From NCBI GenBank assembly GCA_965219915.1, contig OZ244794.1, positions 248,001-312,000 of the forward strand: a DNA stretch of 64,000 bases, in the 5' to 3' direction. The position numbers and the translations under genes were made by a program. The notes beneath the pieces were generated by a model. That model worked only from the letters and a program-made list of their open reading frames with translations, was not told the origin of the DNA and did not search any database. The DNA comes from Bin80 sp965219915 (lineage in GTDB: Bacteria; Bacteroidota; Rhodothermia; Rhodothermales; Bin80). The stretch's first letter is position 1, and each line of letters starts with the position of its first letter. Shown here piece by piece: positions 27,669 through 36,261 of the stretch.

Positions 27669-28775
27669 TTAAGTTTCGTCAATCTGGTAGACCACTAGAC
27701 TGAAGTTGTCCACTGTAGCGTACGCCCGTTCCGACGTAACTGCCTCAATGATTATGGAAGACGGGAGGGCCAATTCCCCGATAACCCGGCTGTCGGCATT
27801 CAGGACCAGCCACCGTAAAGTTTCAGCGTCCTCGTCCGCAGACGTGAGCCGAACCCAAGTTCGCCCTTCTTCATCTACTTGAAACGTAGAATACGCAGGC
27901 CTACTCTCGTATCGCATGCCCCTTCGGATTTGGTTTGGCAAATCGCCCCAATAGTTCTTTACGTACTCGTCAATGTCCCTACTGGTCACCGGCGCGCCTC
28001 TAAACGGATGCGTAATGTGCCCACGCGACATTCCGTTTGCTGTCATAATGGCTATGTCTATCGTGCCAGTTGAGCCAGCGTAGATTTGCTCCGCGGGACC
28101 CAAGCGGAAAATCGGATAGCGACCAAAAGGCATATGCGTACCCATTTCCCTGATTGGACCTTTCAAGGTTATCCACTCTATCGCAGGTAAACGCACTGAT
28201 GGGTTTTGGATAACGCCTCCTTCCCAGTCTACGATTTTGGCGTGAACCGATCGTACCGAATCCGCTCCGTGTCCCGATTCTTCAAACACTACCAGAAAAC
28301 CGCTTTCTGTTGCTCCGAAGAAGCCAGAAGGATAGTTGCCCACTGAGTCATTGGAAACCGTGAACGCATAAGCCAGCTCGAGTGAGCCAGGTGCAAACGC
28401 AGATACTCTTCTAAGGAGAGAATCGAATGTGTATAAGGTATCGCCTGGTCCCGTGTGTATGGCTTGTAGCGATTTGAATTCACCTGGAGCTTCGCCTTCC
28501 TGGCCGATTTCGCTGATCAGATCACCTTCATCGGTGAACACGTAGATCTTCGGACTCTGCTTTTCGCCTACGAAAATGCGGCCAGCATCGTCGATGGTTA
28601 CCAGGCTGCCGATATTTCCGAAGAAGACTCCATCCGTCCCTGTGTCGCCACCGATGGCAAATAGCTGGCGAAGTTCAATCTCGGCTGCCTGACCACCGGG
28701 AGATTGTATTCCTGTGATACTCAGGGGAGTAACAGAGATTAGGCATCCCACAAGTATTAGGTTTAGGCTCTTCAT
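27669..28775 (-). CDS. 6-bladed beta-propeller protein, exported
   Basis: Start taken at ATG 28775 (MKSLNLILVGCLISVTPLSITG, a signal peptide), not the frame's earlier 28829. About 368 residues. The blade signature EIGQEGEAPGEFKSLQAIH and repeated strand pairs (IFVGEKQSPKIYVFTDEGD) mark it as an NHL/6-bladed propeller. A Cys at residue 10 lies within the hydrophobic core and is unlikely to be a lipobox, so it may be secreted. It diverges from the propeller gene at 29291 across 515 bases. Confidence 0.82.
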   Translation of the reverse strand: MKSLNLILVGCLISVTPLSITGIQSPGGQAAEIELRQLFAIGGDTGTDGVFFGNIGSLVTIDDAGRIFVGEKQSPKIYVFTDEGDLISEIGQEGEAPGEFKSLQAIHTGPGDTLYTFDSLLRRVSAFAPGSLELAYAFTVSNDSVGNYPSGFFGATESGFLVVFEESGHGADSVRSVHAKIVDWEGGVIQNPSVRLPAIEWITLKGPIREMGTHMPFGRYPIFRLGPAEQIYAGSTGTIDIAIMTANGMSRGHITHPFRGAPVTSRDIDEYVKNYWGDLPNQIRRGMRYESRPAYSTFQVDEEGRTWVRLTSADEDAETLRWLVLNADSRVIGELALPSSIIIEAVTSERAYATVDNFSLVVYQIDET

Positions 28776-29290
28776 TGAAGCTTCCAGGCTAGTAAGAAAA
28801 CGCTTCCATCCTAGGCACTTATGTGACAACTACACTAACCACATGTATCTCATGTTCCTCAGAAGCTTCAAGATATGCCCCCACCTGCTCAAAGAGTTTA
28901 CCAAAACGAAGATGGTGCTTCGGAGAAACCTAACGATAGGCGGATTCAGTGGGCGTATATTTGCCATTGGAGGAGCGTTCCAAATCCCTAAATGCTCGAG
29001 GATGGTCTAATTCTACGTAATCCTGAAGGGGGTCCAGGCTTGACCGGTATGACCGAATGGTAGTACGGTGCTAATCAAACGTAAATAAAGCGAGCTATTG
29101 GGCTTGCTAAGCAAATCAACTAATTGAAATCATTGAAGAAATGGCAAACAATTCGCCGGAAAATATCGTATCGAAACTGGAATCAAAAATTGATGCAGAG
29201 ATGGCCGGCCGTTCTGTAGGATAGGGGTTCTGTGGCCGAAAGGTTATAAATAGAGTTGATGCTTATTGTTTTCCTCACCAAGTACTGCCG
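28776..29290. other. 515-base gap between divergent propeller genes
   Basis: No gene is supported. A minus-strand TAGAAT at about 29008-29013 has only a poor -35 (TGGACC, 16 bases away). A TTATAAAT lies near 29244 upstream of the plus-strand gene. Confidence 0.35.
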
Positions 29291-30460
29291 ATGCAAAACA
29301 GTTTATTGAAGCGCCTGTTTTATGTTCTCTTAGGGGTGCTCTTCATTTCCATATCTATCTTTCTGATAGTAACTGTGGTCCAAAGGCTTCCTGACTCAAA
29401 TGTCGCTGTTCTTCACCCAACTCCCCAAAATATTCCCGATGCTACTGTCCTCGTGAGGGGAAAGGACGATTCGGCATACTTCGATATGTCTTACTGGTCG
29501 TCAAGACAGCCCAATACACGAATTGGCGTGGCCGAAGGTCCTCAGCATGCCATGCTAGGCAGCGTTCGGTCGGTTTCCGTTGATGCTAATCAGCATGTGT
29601 TCATATTGGACAAAGAAAACACTGTGGTACGTATTTACAGTGCGGAAGGAGATTACATTGGTTCCTTTGGAAAGGCGGGAGATGGACCGGGAGAGTTCTG
29701 GGGTCCCAATTCCATTGATTTGCTTGGATCTGACAGTCTTGCCGTGATCATTGGGCGCGAAGAAAGGGTCACAATATATCGAAAATCGGACTCATTGGAG
29801 TATGTTTTTCGGCATTCATTTATTCAGCCTGATGATGTAATCAGTGTGGCTGGTTGTGGCATGAATGGCCACATATATGTGCTTGGATATAGTCCAGAAA
29901 AAGATGGGGTGATTCACAAATATGACTTAGCCGGGCGTTTCATAACAACATTTGGGGACAAATATGTAGACCCTGACCCGTGGGTCGCAGCATCATTATC
30001 ACGGCGCGGTCTCCTAGCATGTAGCGACACACATGACACGGTTGCATGGATACGGCAGAATGTGCCAGTAGTACATGTATATACAGGAAATGGAGATTTG
30101 CTGGAACGGTACAAATTGCAAAATTTTGTACCAGCAGAAGTCACGCAGAAGCTGACGGAAGACGGTCGCCCATCGTTATCATATAGTCCTCCGAAAAAGG
30201 GAGAGAGTTGGTTTTCTAATTTATTTACAGATGACGATGGAGCCTTCATTGTGAGTCACATTACGATAGTAGATCCTACGTCCCCAAATGAGGACTCTCC
30301 GCTGACAGAGTATCATGTATATCGCCTTGATCCTCATTTGGGAACGGAAACCTACCTTGGAAGCATTCCTGGAATCGTGGCTATATCACGCAACAATATT
30401 GTTTTGATGAAAGAGGCCCCTTATCCGCAAGTGTTAGTCTACGAGGAGGTGATTCCGTAA
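29291..30460 (+). CDS. 6-bladed beta-propeller protein, membrane anchored
   Basis: A 389-residue protein with one N-terminal membrane helix (about residues 8-30) and no lipobox, then propeller blades. The signature GSFGKAGDGPGEFWGPNSI is near residue 120 and VFILDKENTVVRIYSAEGD before it is a typical blade. The ligand is unknown. It differs from the other propellers in this window by its uncleaved anchor. Local base composition is more AT-rich than its neighbours. Confidence 0.83.
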   Translation: MQNSLLKRLFYVLLGVLFISISIFLIVTVVQRLPDSNVAVLHPTPQNIPDATVLVRGKDDSAYFDMSYWSSRQPNTRIGVAEGPQHAMLGSVRSVSVDANQHVFILDKENTVVRIYSAEGDYIGSFGKAGDGPGEFWGPNSIDLLGSDSLAVIIGREERVTIYRKSDSLEYVFRHSFIQPDDVISVAGCGMNGHIYVLGYSPEKDGVIHKYDLAGRFITTFGDKYVDPDPWVAASLSRRGLLACSDTHDTVAWIRQNVPVVHVYTGNGDLLERYKLQNFVPAEVTQKLTEDGRPSLSYSPPKKGESWFSNLFTDDDGAFIVSHITIVDPTSPNEDSPLTEYHVYRLDPHLGTETYLGSIPGIVAISRNNIVLMKEAPYPQVLVYEEVIP

Positions 30461-31042
30461 TAAATCAATTCAAATCCCTACAAGCGGGCATTAATACACT
30501 CATCTTCATGCCTTGCGTTTGTATGGAGTTTATGGGGGAGTGGAAGTTCCAACCGCCATTGTTGATTGGCAGGATCGTGTAAGCAGTTTGGAGTACAGCA
30601 GACTCCAAAGCCTGAAATGCCTAGGTTGAGACCACAGGATCCGAAACCGATCTACTGCTGCCTGAACACAGTTGCGCTACTGGTATCCAGTACCAGAGAT
30701 AGAGTGTTGCACATGATAACGAAGATCTAGTGAATGAATCCGGCGAAAGAAGCAAAATAGCACCCGGTCTTCTGAGTATACCTGTGTGAATGTTACTCTC
30801 ACGCGTCGCAGTGCGACATAAAATTGGGGATTTATACACCAAATTGAGCTTTGGGCAAAATGTCTGTGTTAATTGAGGCCGCGTGGCCGATTGAGTCAGC
30901 GTATTTGAACATTGGCGATGACGTTAGTGGCTTATGGATCTCTGAGCCAAAGCGATGGCGACCATTGTTTGGCCCATTATTTGTTTAGTCCATTATAGGA
31001 TGAGCAACTCACGTACGTAACTCTATCCTCGCACGAACGACC
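30461..31042. other. 582-base gap without a supported gene
   Basis: Short frames on both strands have no recognisable domain. The near-repeated words TTTGGCCCATTAT and TTTAGTCCATTAT occur at about 30969-30997. Nothing else stands out. Confidence 0.35.
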
Positions 31043-31597
31043 ATGATCAGAAACACTAAAACCGCACTCATTGCAATTATCATTACTTCCAGTGTTTTGG
31101 CGTCCTGTTCCCCAAGTCAAATTCTTGTTGAGACAAATTACGAGTTTGACCAACCCCTCATCGCCCGCGTTGGCAGCGAAATGTTAGTTATCGAAAAAAC
31201 TCATCAAACATCTGGGGTACACCGGTATCTGCAACACGCATCCAACGTAATCGAGACATTCGACATTCACACTACTTGTGGGTGTATCTTTGCTCCGCTT
31301 TACGAGACACCCAGTATCACCAAAACATTTAACTTCATTGGAACGCTTACATATACCGGCAAATCGGGATCAAATATCAAGGTTGCGTATCGAGAGTATT
31401 CTGGAGTTAACAACCGGGCAATTGCTCAACCCGCATTTTACCTTGACTTGGAATATCCCCTTGAAGATGAAGGACCCACAATCATCACATATCAAGACAT
31501 CCGGATAGAAGTGATCGTGGCAACTGGCAGCTACATTCAGTTCAAAGTTCTTGGCGACCATGACCTGAACTGGCTGCCGGAAGTTGATCTACCTTGA
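31043..31597 (+). CDS. hypothetical lipoprotein
   Basis: A 184-residue protein with a clear lipoprotein signal (ALIAIIITSSVLASC, Cys22 as lipobox). The mature part is mostly predicted beta strand, with a TTCGCIFAPLYE segment bearing a Cys-Gly-Cys. I do not recognise the family. It could be a beta-sandwich surface lipoprotein. It stands alone between the propeller gene and tolC. Confidence 0.65.
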   Translation: MIRNTKTALIAIIITSSVLASCSPSQILVETNYEFDQPLIARVGSEMLVIEKTHQTSGVHRYLQHASNVIETFDIHTTCGCIFAPLYETPSITKTFNFIGTLTYTGKSGSNIKVAYREYSGVNNRAIAQPAFYLDLEYPLEDEGPTIITYQDIRIEVIVATGSYIQFKVLGDHDLNWLPEVDLP

Positions 31598-31682
31598 TTG
31601 AAGAGGGATTGGCTGTTTCCTATCGGTTCCGCCACACTTTATCCCCATGGTACAAATAGGTATATAGGTCCCCGAAGTTAGC

Positions 31683-33074
31683 ATGCAAAAATCTTTCTTG
31701 GTTTTCGGACTCTGGTGCTTCCTCGCGTTGCCCGCAGCTGCGCAGTCGCACAGTGACACGTTGCGCATTGATCTGAGGTCAGTGCTCGAGCAGACTCTCT
31801 CAATGAGTCCCGACGTTCGTGCTGCGCGGTCAGAGTCTGCCTGGGCCAATGCCAGATACGATCTGGCGCGAAGCAGCCGCATCTTGCCGAACACAACGGT
31901 AACCAGTGCAGTGGCCGTAGTGCCGGGGATCGAGAATCCTAACGATACACCGCGTGATCAGCTCTACTTAGATCCAGCTGTACGCAATGACTACAGCAAC
32001 CTTCGCCCCTATGCTCAAACAGAAGTGGCGTTCATCCAACCCGTTTATACCTGGGGAGCTTTAGGGAGTACAATCAAGGCAGCTGGTGCGGGAGCGGATC
32101 TGGAAAATGCACGCATGCAGGAGATGGAAATCATGGCCTCCCTGCGGGCAGCCTCCCTCTATTATGATGTATTGCTTACCAATGAACTGTACCGGCTGAC
32201 CGATCGGGCGGGCGAGGTTGTCCGCATGGCTATGCAGGAAATCAACCGCCTCCTGGAAGAAGGAGATCCAGAAGTGGATGATGCCGACCGCTACCAGGTG
32301 CTCATCACCGAGCAGGAATACGCGCGCCGCGTTGTGCAAGTGACCCAGGAACGTCAGACCGTGCACACAGCACTTCGCCGACAGCTCATGGCGGCGGATT
32401 CCACCATCATTGTTCCGGTGCGCGATGCCCTTGAACCGCTGACTTTCATTTTGGAGAGCCTGTTGACTTATCAGCAAAAAGCACGTATGTATCGCCCGGA
32501 AATTCTTCAGGCGCAGGCAGGCATGGCAGCCACAAATGCACTGATTCGTGTGGCAAGAGCCGACTATTATCCGCAGGCTGTCTTCGGGCTTACATTAAGC
32601 GCCAGCGGCGCCTCCAACCGATACCGCCAACCCAATCCGTATATCAGCGATGGATTCAGAAGAGCCAGCGCCCGCACAGGTTTTGGATTGATTCAGAAAT
32701 TGAACTTCCGACAGACACGGGCACGAGTCACACAGGCACAGGCACAACACGCTTCGGCTGGACATCTTGCTGTTGCCGCGGAGCAACTGGTCTTGGCAGA
32801 GGTTGAACAGGCATGGCGCCGGGTGATCACAGAAGAGGCAGCGCTCGCCGCAGTAGATAGTTCGCTGGCAATCAGCAAGGAATGGCTTCGCGTAGAGCAA
32901 ATCAACTTTGACCTGGATTTGGGAGATACGGAGAATCTCGTAAAAGCAGTCCAGACCAACCTTGAGTCAGAAGCCCAATACTATGAAGCGATTCGCCGCT
33001 ATAACATGGCCATCCTGGAACTCCTGGCGGCCGCCGGACTGCTGACGCGTGAAATGAACGCATTTACTGAATAA
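31683..33074 (+). CDS. TolC-family outer membrane efflux protein
   Basis: A 463-residue protein: signal peptide (to about residue 21, AAAQ), then two repeats of the long helical OEP domain, rich in Ala, Gln and Glu. A typical part is ASLYYDVLLTNELYRLTDRAGEVVRMAMQEI. It forms a trimeric outer-membrane and periplasm-spanning duct for an efflux pump or type I secretion. No inner-membrane pump genes lie nearby. It is 9 bases upstream of mlaC, so the two are probably cotranscribed. Confidence 0.92.
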   Translation: MQKSFLVFGLWCFLALPAAAQSHSDTLRIDLRSVLEQTLSMSPDVRAARSESAWANARYDLARSSRILPNTTVTSAVAVVPGIENPNDTPRDQLYLDPAVRNDYSNLRPYAQTEVAFIQPVYTWGALGSTIKAAGAGADLENARMQEMEIMASLRAASLYYDVLLTNELYRLTDRAGEVVRMAMQEINRLLEEGDPEVDDADRYQVLITEQEYARRVVQVTQERQTVHTALRRQLMAADSTIIVPVRDALEPLTFILESLLTYQQKARMYRPEILQAQAGMAATNALIRVARADYYPQAVFGLTLSASGASNRYRQPNPYISDGFRRASARTGFGLIQKLNFRQTRARVTQAQAQHASAGHLAVAAEQLVLAEVEQAWRRVITEEAALAAVDSSLAISKEWLRVEQINFDLDLGDTENLVKAVQTNLESEAQYYEAIRRYNMAILELLAAAGLLTREMNAFTE

Positions 33075-33083
33075 CCGAATCTG

Positions 33084-33671
33084 ATGAAAAGGGCCCTGCT
33101 AATTATCGCAATTGCCGTGTCACTGTGGATGCCCTCGGTCACAGCCCAGGATGCAGAGCGCGAAGTGCGTACGCTGATCGAGCAGCGGGATCGCGATATC
33201 AAGGCGGCTGTTCGCGCGATGGAAAATGATTCCTCCCAGCGTGAAGTGGCACGATCACTGATCAATGATCGAATTGACTTTGAGGAGATGGGCCGACTCG
33301 CGCTAGGGCGTTACTATGAGGACTTAACGTCTGAGGAACGGTCGGATTTTATCGAAACCTTTGGCGGGATTGTGCGCGCACAGTCGTTGGGAGACCTATC
33401 AGTTTATGAGGCTCCAGTCACGATCAAGGCGGTAACGGTAACAGGCGAAAAAGCATCGGTGAGCACAACCTCAAGGGTGCGTGAGGCTGATCTTGACGTG
33501 GTCTACCGACTGCACAGGAAAGATGGAGTCTGGTGGTTGTATGATATCATTATTGATGATGTGGGTACCGTAGAGGGATATTCAGTGTCTTTTCAGACTT
33601 TTCTGCGCAAGCGGGGATTTGAGGCATTCATGCAAAGTTTGCGCAAAAGGCTTGCCTCAGAGGAGGGCTGA
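33084..33671 (+). CDS. mlaC: MlaC-like phospholipid-binding periplasmic protein
   Basis: A 195-residue exported protein with signal peptide MKRALLIIAIAVSLWMPSVTAQ. The fold signature of MlaC/Ttg2D is clear: RIDFEEMGRLALGRYYEDLTSEERSDFIETF near residue 70, and DVVYRLHRKDGVWWLYDIIIDDVG near 140. MlaC carries phospholipid between the membranes. The rest of the Mla system (MlaE, F, D) is not in the window. Association with TolC suggests an envelope-maintenance operon. Confidence 0.88.
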   Translation: MKRALLIIAIAVSLWMPSVTAQDAEREVRTLIEQRDRDIKAAVRAMENDSSQREVARSLINDRIDFEEMGRLALGRYYEDLTSEERSDFIETFGGIVRAQSLGDLSVYEAPVTIKAVTVTGEKASVSTTSRVREADLDVVYRLHRKDGVWWLYDIIIDDVGTVEGYSVSFQTFLRKRGFEAFMQSLRKRLASEEG

Positions 33672-33722
33672 ACGGATAGGTCGAACGGCGTATCTTTACC
33701 GTCGACCAAGCGCCAAAGTTTT

Positions 33723-34676
33723 TTGCTCCAGGAAGGATACGTTCTGCATACCTACGGAGAAGAGATCTATCTGCGGCATGCAGTTGCCGCAGTTGTTACG
33801 CTTCGACGATACGACAAAGTTCGTCCCGTAGCCCTCTACTGCCCGGCTTCGCATGCTGAGGTCTGCTATCGTAATGGATTAACCGATCTATTTACGACCA
33901 TTGAACTGCTGCCGGACGAGAACTGCTCAATCAACGGGTTCAAGCATCACCTGCATGAATTCAAGCCCTGGAAGCGAAGCCTGTACATAGATTGTGACAT
34001 GGTCTGGTGCAGAAACCCGGATGCGCTCTGGGCACAACTGGCTGTGTACCCTTTTACAATTACAGGACTGGAGCGGGCAGACTTTTATTTTGGCGGCCCA
34101 AAGAATGCTGCAGTGATCCTGGAATTTTTGCGCGACCGGCGCCGCCGTACACTGAAACGGTTCGGGTTAACACATTTGCCGCGCGTCCAGGCCGGAATGA
34201 TTTATGCTGCGGATCCCGAGGTGACAAAATCTGTCTGCGACGCGGCAGGCCATTTTCGGACCCGTGTGTCTGAGACACACTTCAGAACACGATTACTGGA
34301 AGGGCGATCCGAGGAATCCTGTGAATGGAGCCTCGCAATGGCTATGAGCCACCTGAGTCTGCCTGTATACCACTGGTACCAAGGCGTAAACAGTCCGCAA
34401 CTGGATTATATACCCGGAATGACCGAGCACACGCCAGACTTTGAAGATGTGGTTTGTGACTACTACACTGACCGTTTCGTGTACGAAATTCGGGGCCTCA
34501 AAAATGCGAGGGCTCGTAAATTCTTTATGTGGATGGTGGGTGAACTGCTTCGTAGGCGGGATTACCAGAGGGTGACTCCATTTGCGTTGCATTTCAGTTG
34601 GCTTCACGCAAAGCAACCATTCCACGACTTTGCAGACCGAACGTGGGACCAGGTGACCGATTCCGCTAGCTCCTGA
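33723..34676 (+). CDS. glycosyltransferase-like protein (GT8/GT-A type)
   Basis: About 317 residues from TTG 33723; no ATG lies in a sensible place and the N-terminus is uncertain. It begins with a Rossmann-like strand (GYVLHTYGEEIYLRHAVAAV) and has a DxD metal/nucleotide-sugar motif in SLYIDCDMVWCRNPDAL near residue 92. This pattern resembles nucleotide-diphospho-sugar transferases of the GT-A fold. A cytoplasmic protein without membrane helices. It follows mlaC by 51 bases and ends 11 bases inside the convergent next gene. Confidence 0.7.
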   Translation: MLQEGYVLHTYGEEIYLRHAVAAVVTLRRYDKVRPVALYCPASHAEVCYRNGLTDLFTTIELLPDENCSINGFKHHLHEFKPWKRSLYIDCDMVWCRNPDALWAQLAVYPFTITGLERADFYFGGPKNAAVILEFLRDRRRRTLKRFGLTHLPRVQAGMIYAADPEVTKSVCDAAGHFRTRVSETHFRTRLLEGRSEESCEWSLAMAMSHLSLPVYHWYQGVNSPQLDYIPGMTEHTPDFEDVVCDYYTDRFVYEIRGLKNARARKFFMWMVGELLRRRDYQRVTPFALHFSWLHAKQPFHDFADRTWDQVTDSASS

Positions 34677-36255
34677 AAATGAGGTGCCAGTAAAAGGTCA
34701 GGTAGTCCCCGGTATCCGGCAGCACGAGTAGGACCGCAAAAGTTGCTGCGGCCAGGAAAGGCAGAACCAGGATTCCCAAGCTGCTCCCGAGGGCCTGTCC
34801 ACGTCCATACGCTGCGCAGTCCATGGCACTGCTGGCAATACAATATATTTTTACGGCAATCCAGGTCAGTACAAGGACGACGGCTAGTTGTCCAAATCGA
34901 TCTGGGTTCAGGCTCGGAGCAATCATCACCATGGGTATTAATAATGCCATGGGAATATAGGCCATGCCGCTAATGACAAAAACCTGCTCCATGGACGTCT
35001 TGATTGCTTTACGAGCACCCAGTGCCCCGAAGGTGGCAGACAACAGTTGGTACATCAGGTAGGCAGCGACAGTGACGAGTATCAAGAGACTTGGACTGGA
35101 GGCCAAGTTCGCCACGCGATCCTGAATGTATGGATTTAGTGGAGCTGCAATAGCCTCGGTTAGCCGGAGCTCTCCGAATGCCTCAATAAATATCAGTATA
35201 GTAGCAGCAGTGAGGAGTCCCTGCGCGGCGACAAAAACAAAGGATGCGCCCCCTAGGAGTGCACACTCACGATACAGGGTCTCCCTGTACAACGCCCGGC
35301 TCAAAAAATATCGCCGCAGGATTTCGGCGAACCGTCGGAACCAGAAGCACAGAATGACGACAAGAAAACAGACAACCCAGGCCAAAATCAGGCTCCAAGC
35401 GGGCTTCTTGCTCGGATAACTGCCCATGTCAAACGCGAAGATTTCCTGGGTATTCGTGTAGATGCCCTGCAGCACACTGTATGCAGGTCGTTCCTCGTCC
35501 GCTGCATCAATCAGTCCCCGTTGGGGGCCAGTATCTGCAAAATCCTGCCACCTATAAACAAAGACTACCTCTACAGTGCTTTCAAGCAGTGAGGGCAGAT
35601 GATTTTCCAGGTAGCGCGCCTGGGATTCGGGGGAATATTTTCGACGTAAACCGAAAGTTTCATCGTCGACTTTTTGCCCTATGCTTGCGAACCCAATGGG
35701 GGTTGGTCCCGCCCAGTTTTCCAGCGCAGACGCCGGCGTATATCCTTTGCGTACATCCACCAAGACGAGATCAACATGTTCGGAACACTGATCCTGCTCT
35801 AGGAAAGCCGTGGTGTAATACAGGACAAGCCCGGAAGCCTCTTCTGCAAGCTGCTCAAAGTATTCACAGGCACGTGGAGTGCTGGTATCGCCTTTAGTTG
35901 AAACGCCAATGTGCTGTGCAGACGGATGCAGCAGGCTCACCAGCGTGGCTTGCCACACCAGGCGTTTCGCATACTCCAGGGAGTCCAACAGCACATCAGC
36001 GGGCAAATAATCGAGGGGCAGATCCTGAAACAATCGCAACCCGAGCGTGTCTGCAACTTCGAGCAGTGCGGTATCTGAAACCCAGGGCAACCGAACCGCC
36101 TCAACACCGGCTTCGTGCATTTTCAGGAGATGCCGGGGAGTGGGTGGAGCAGGAGCATCCCAGACTATGCCCTTGAGGGGTGGTGACTGGCTATGAGCAC
36201 GCTGAGTCCAGGCACATAGTAGAACCAGACCCAGAATCACATATGTGCGGTTCAT
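34666..36255 (-). CDS. glycosidase-like TIM-barrel domain fused to a multi-TM domain
   Basis: A 529-residue protein. Signal peptide to about residue 23. Residues 25-275 resemble the TIM barrel of family 2-like glycoside hydrolases: HLLKMHEAGVEAVRLPW near 42, DTLGLRLFQDLPLDY near 70, and a VFVYRWQDFAD end strand. The usual catalytic Glu pair is not obvious, so it may be a non-catalytic binder. Residues 285-525 hold about six membrane helices of a Yip1-like or unknown type. I know no standard name for this architecture. It lies 6 bases downstream of the M14 peptidase gene, so the two are probably one operon. Confidence 0.7.
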   Translation of the reverse strand: MNRTYVILGLVLLCAWTQRAHSQSPPLKGIVWDAPAPPTPRHLLKMHEAGVEAVRLPWVSDTALLEVADTLGLRLFQDLPLDYLPADVLLDSLEYAKRLVWQATLVSLLHPSAQHIGVSTKGDTSTPRACEYFEQLAEEASGLVLYYTTAFLEQDQCSEHVDLVLVDVRKGYTPASALENWAGPTPIGFASIGQKVDDETFGLRRKYSPESQARYLENHLPSLLESTVEVVFVYRWQDFADTGPQRGLIDAADEERPAYSVLQGIYTNTQEIFAFDMGSYPSKKPAWSLILAWVVCFLVVILCFWFRRFAEILRRYFLSRALYRETLYRECALLGGASFVFVAAQGLLTAATILIFIEAFGELRLTEAIAAPLNPYIQDRVANLASSPSLLILVTVAAYLMYQLLSATFGALGARKAIKTSMEQVFVISGMAYIPMALLIPMVMIAPSLNPDRFGQLAVVLVLTWIAVKIYCIASSAMDCAAYGRGQALGSSLGILVLPFLAAATFAVLLVLPDTGDYLTFYWHLIFRS

Positions 36256-36261
36256 AATTGA

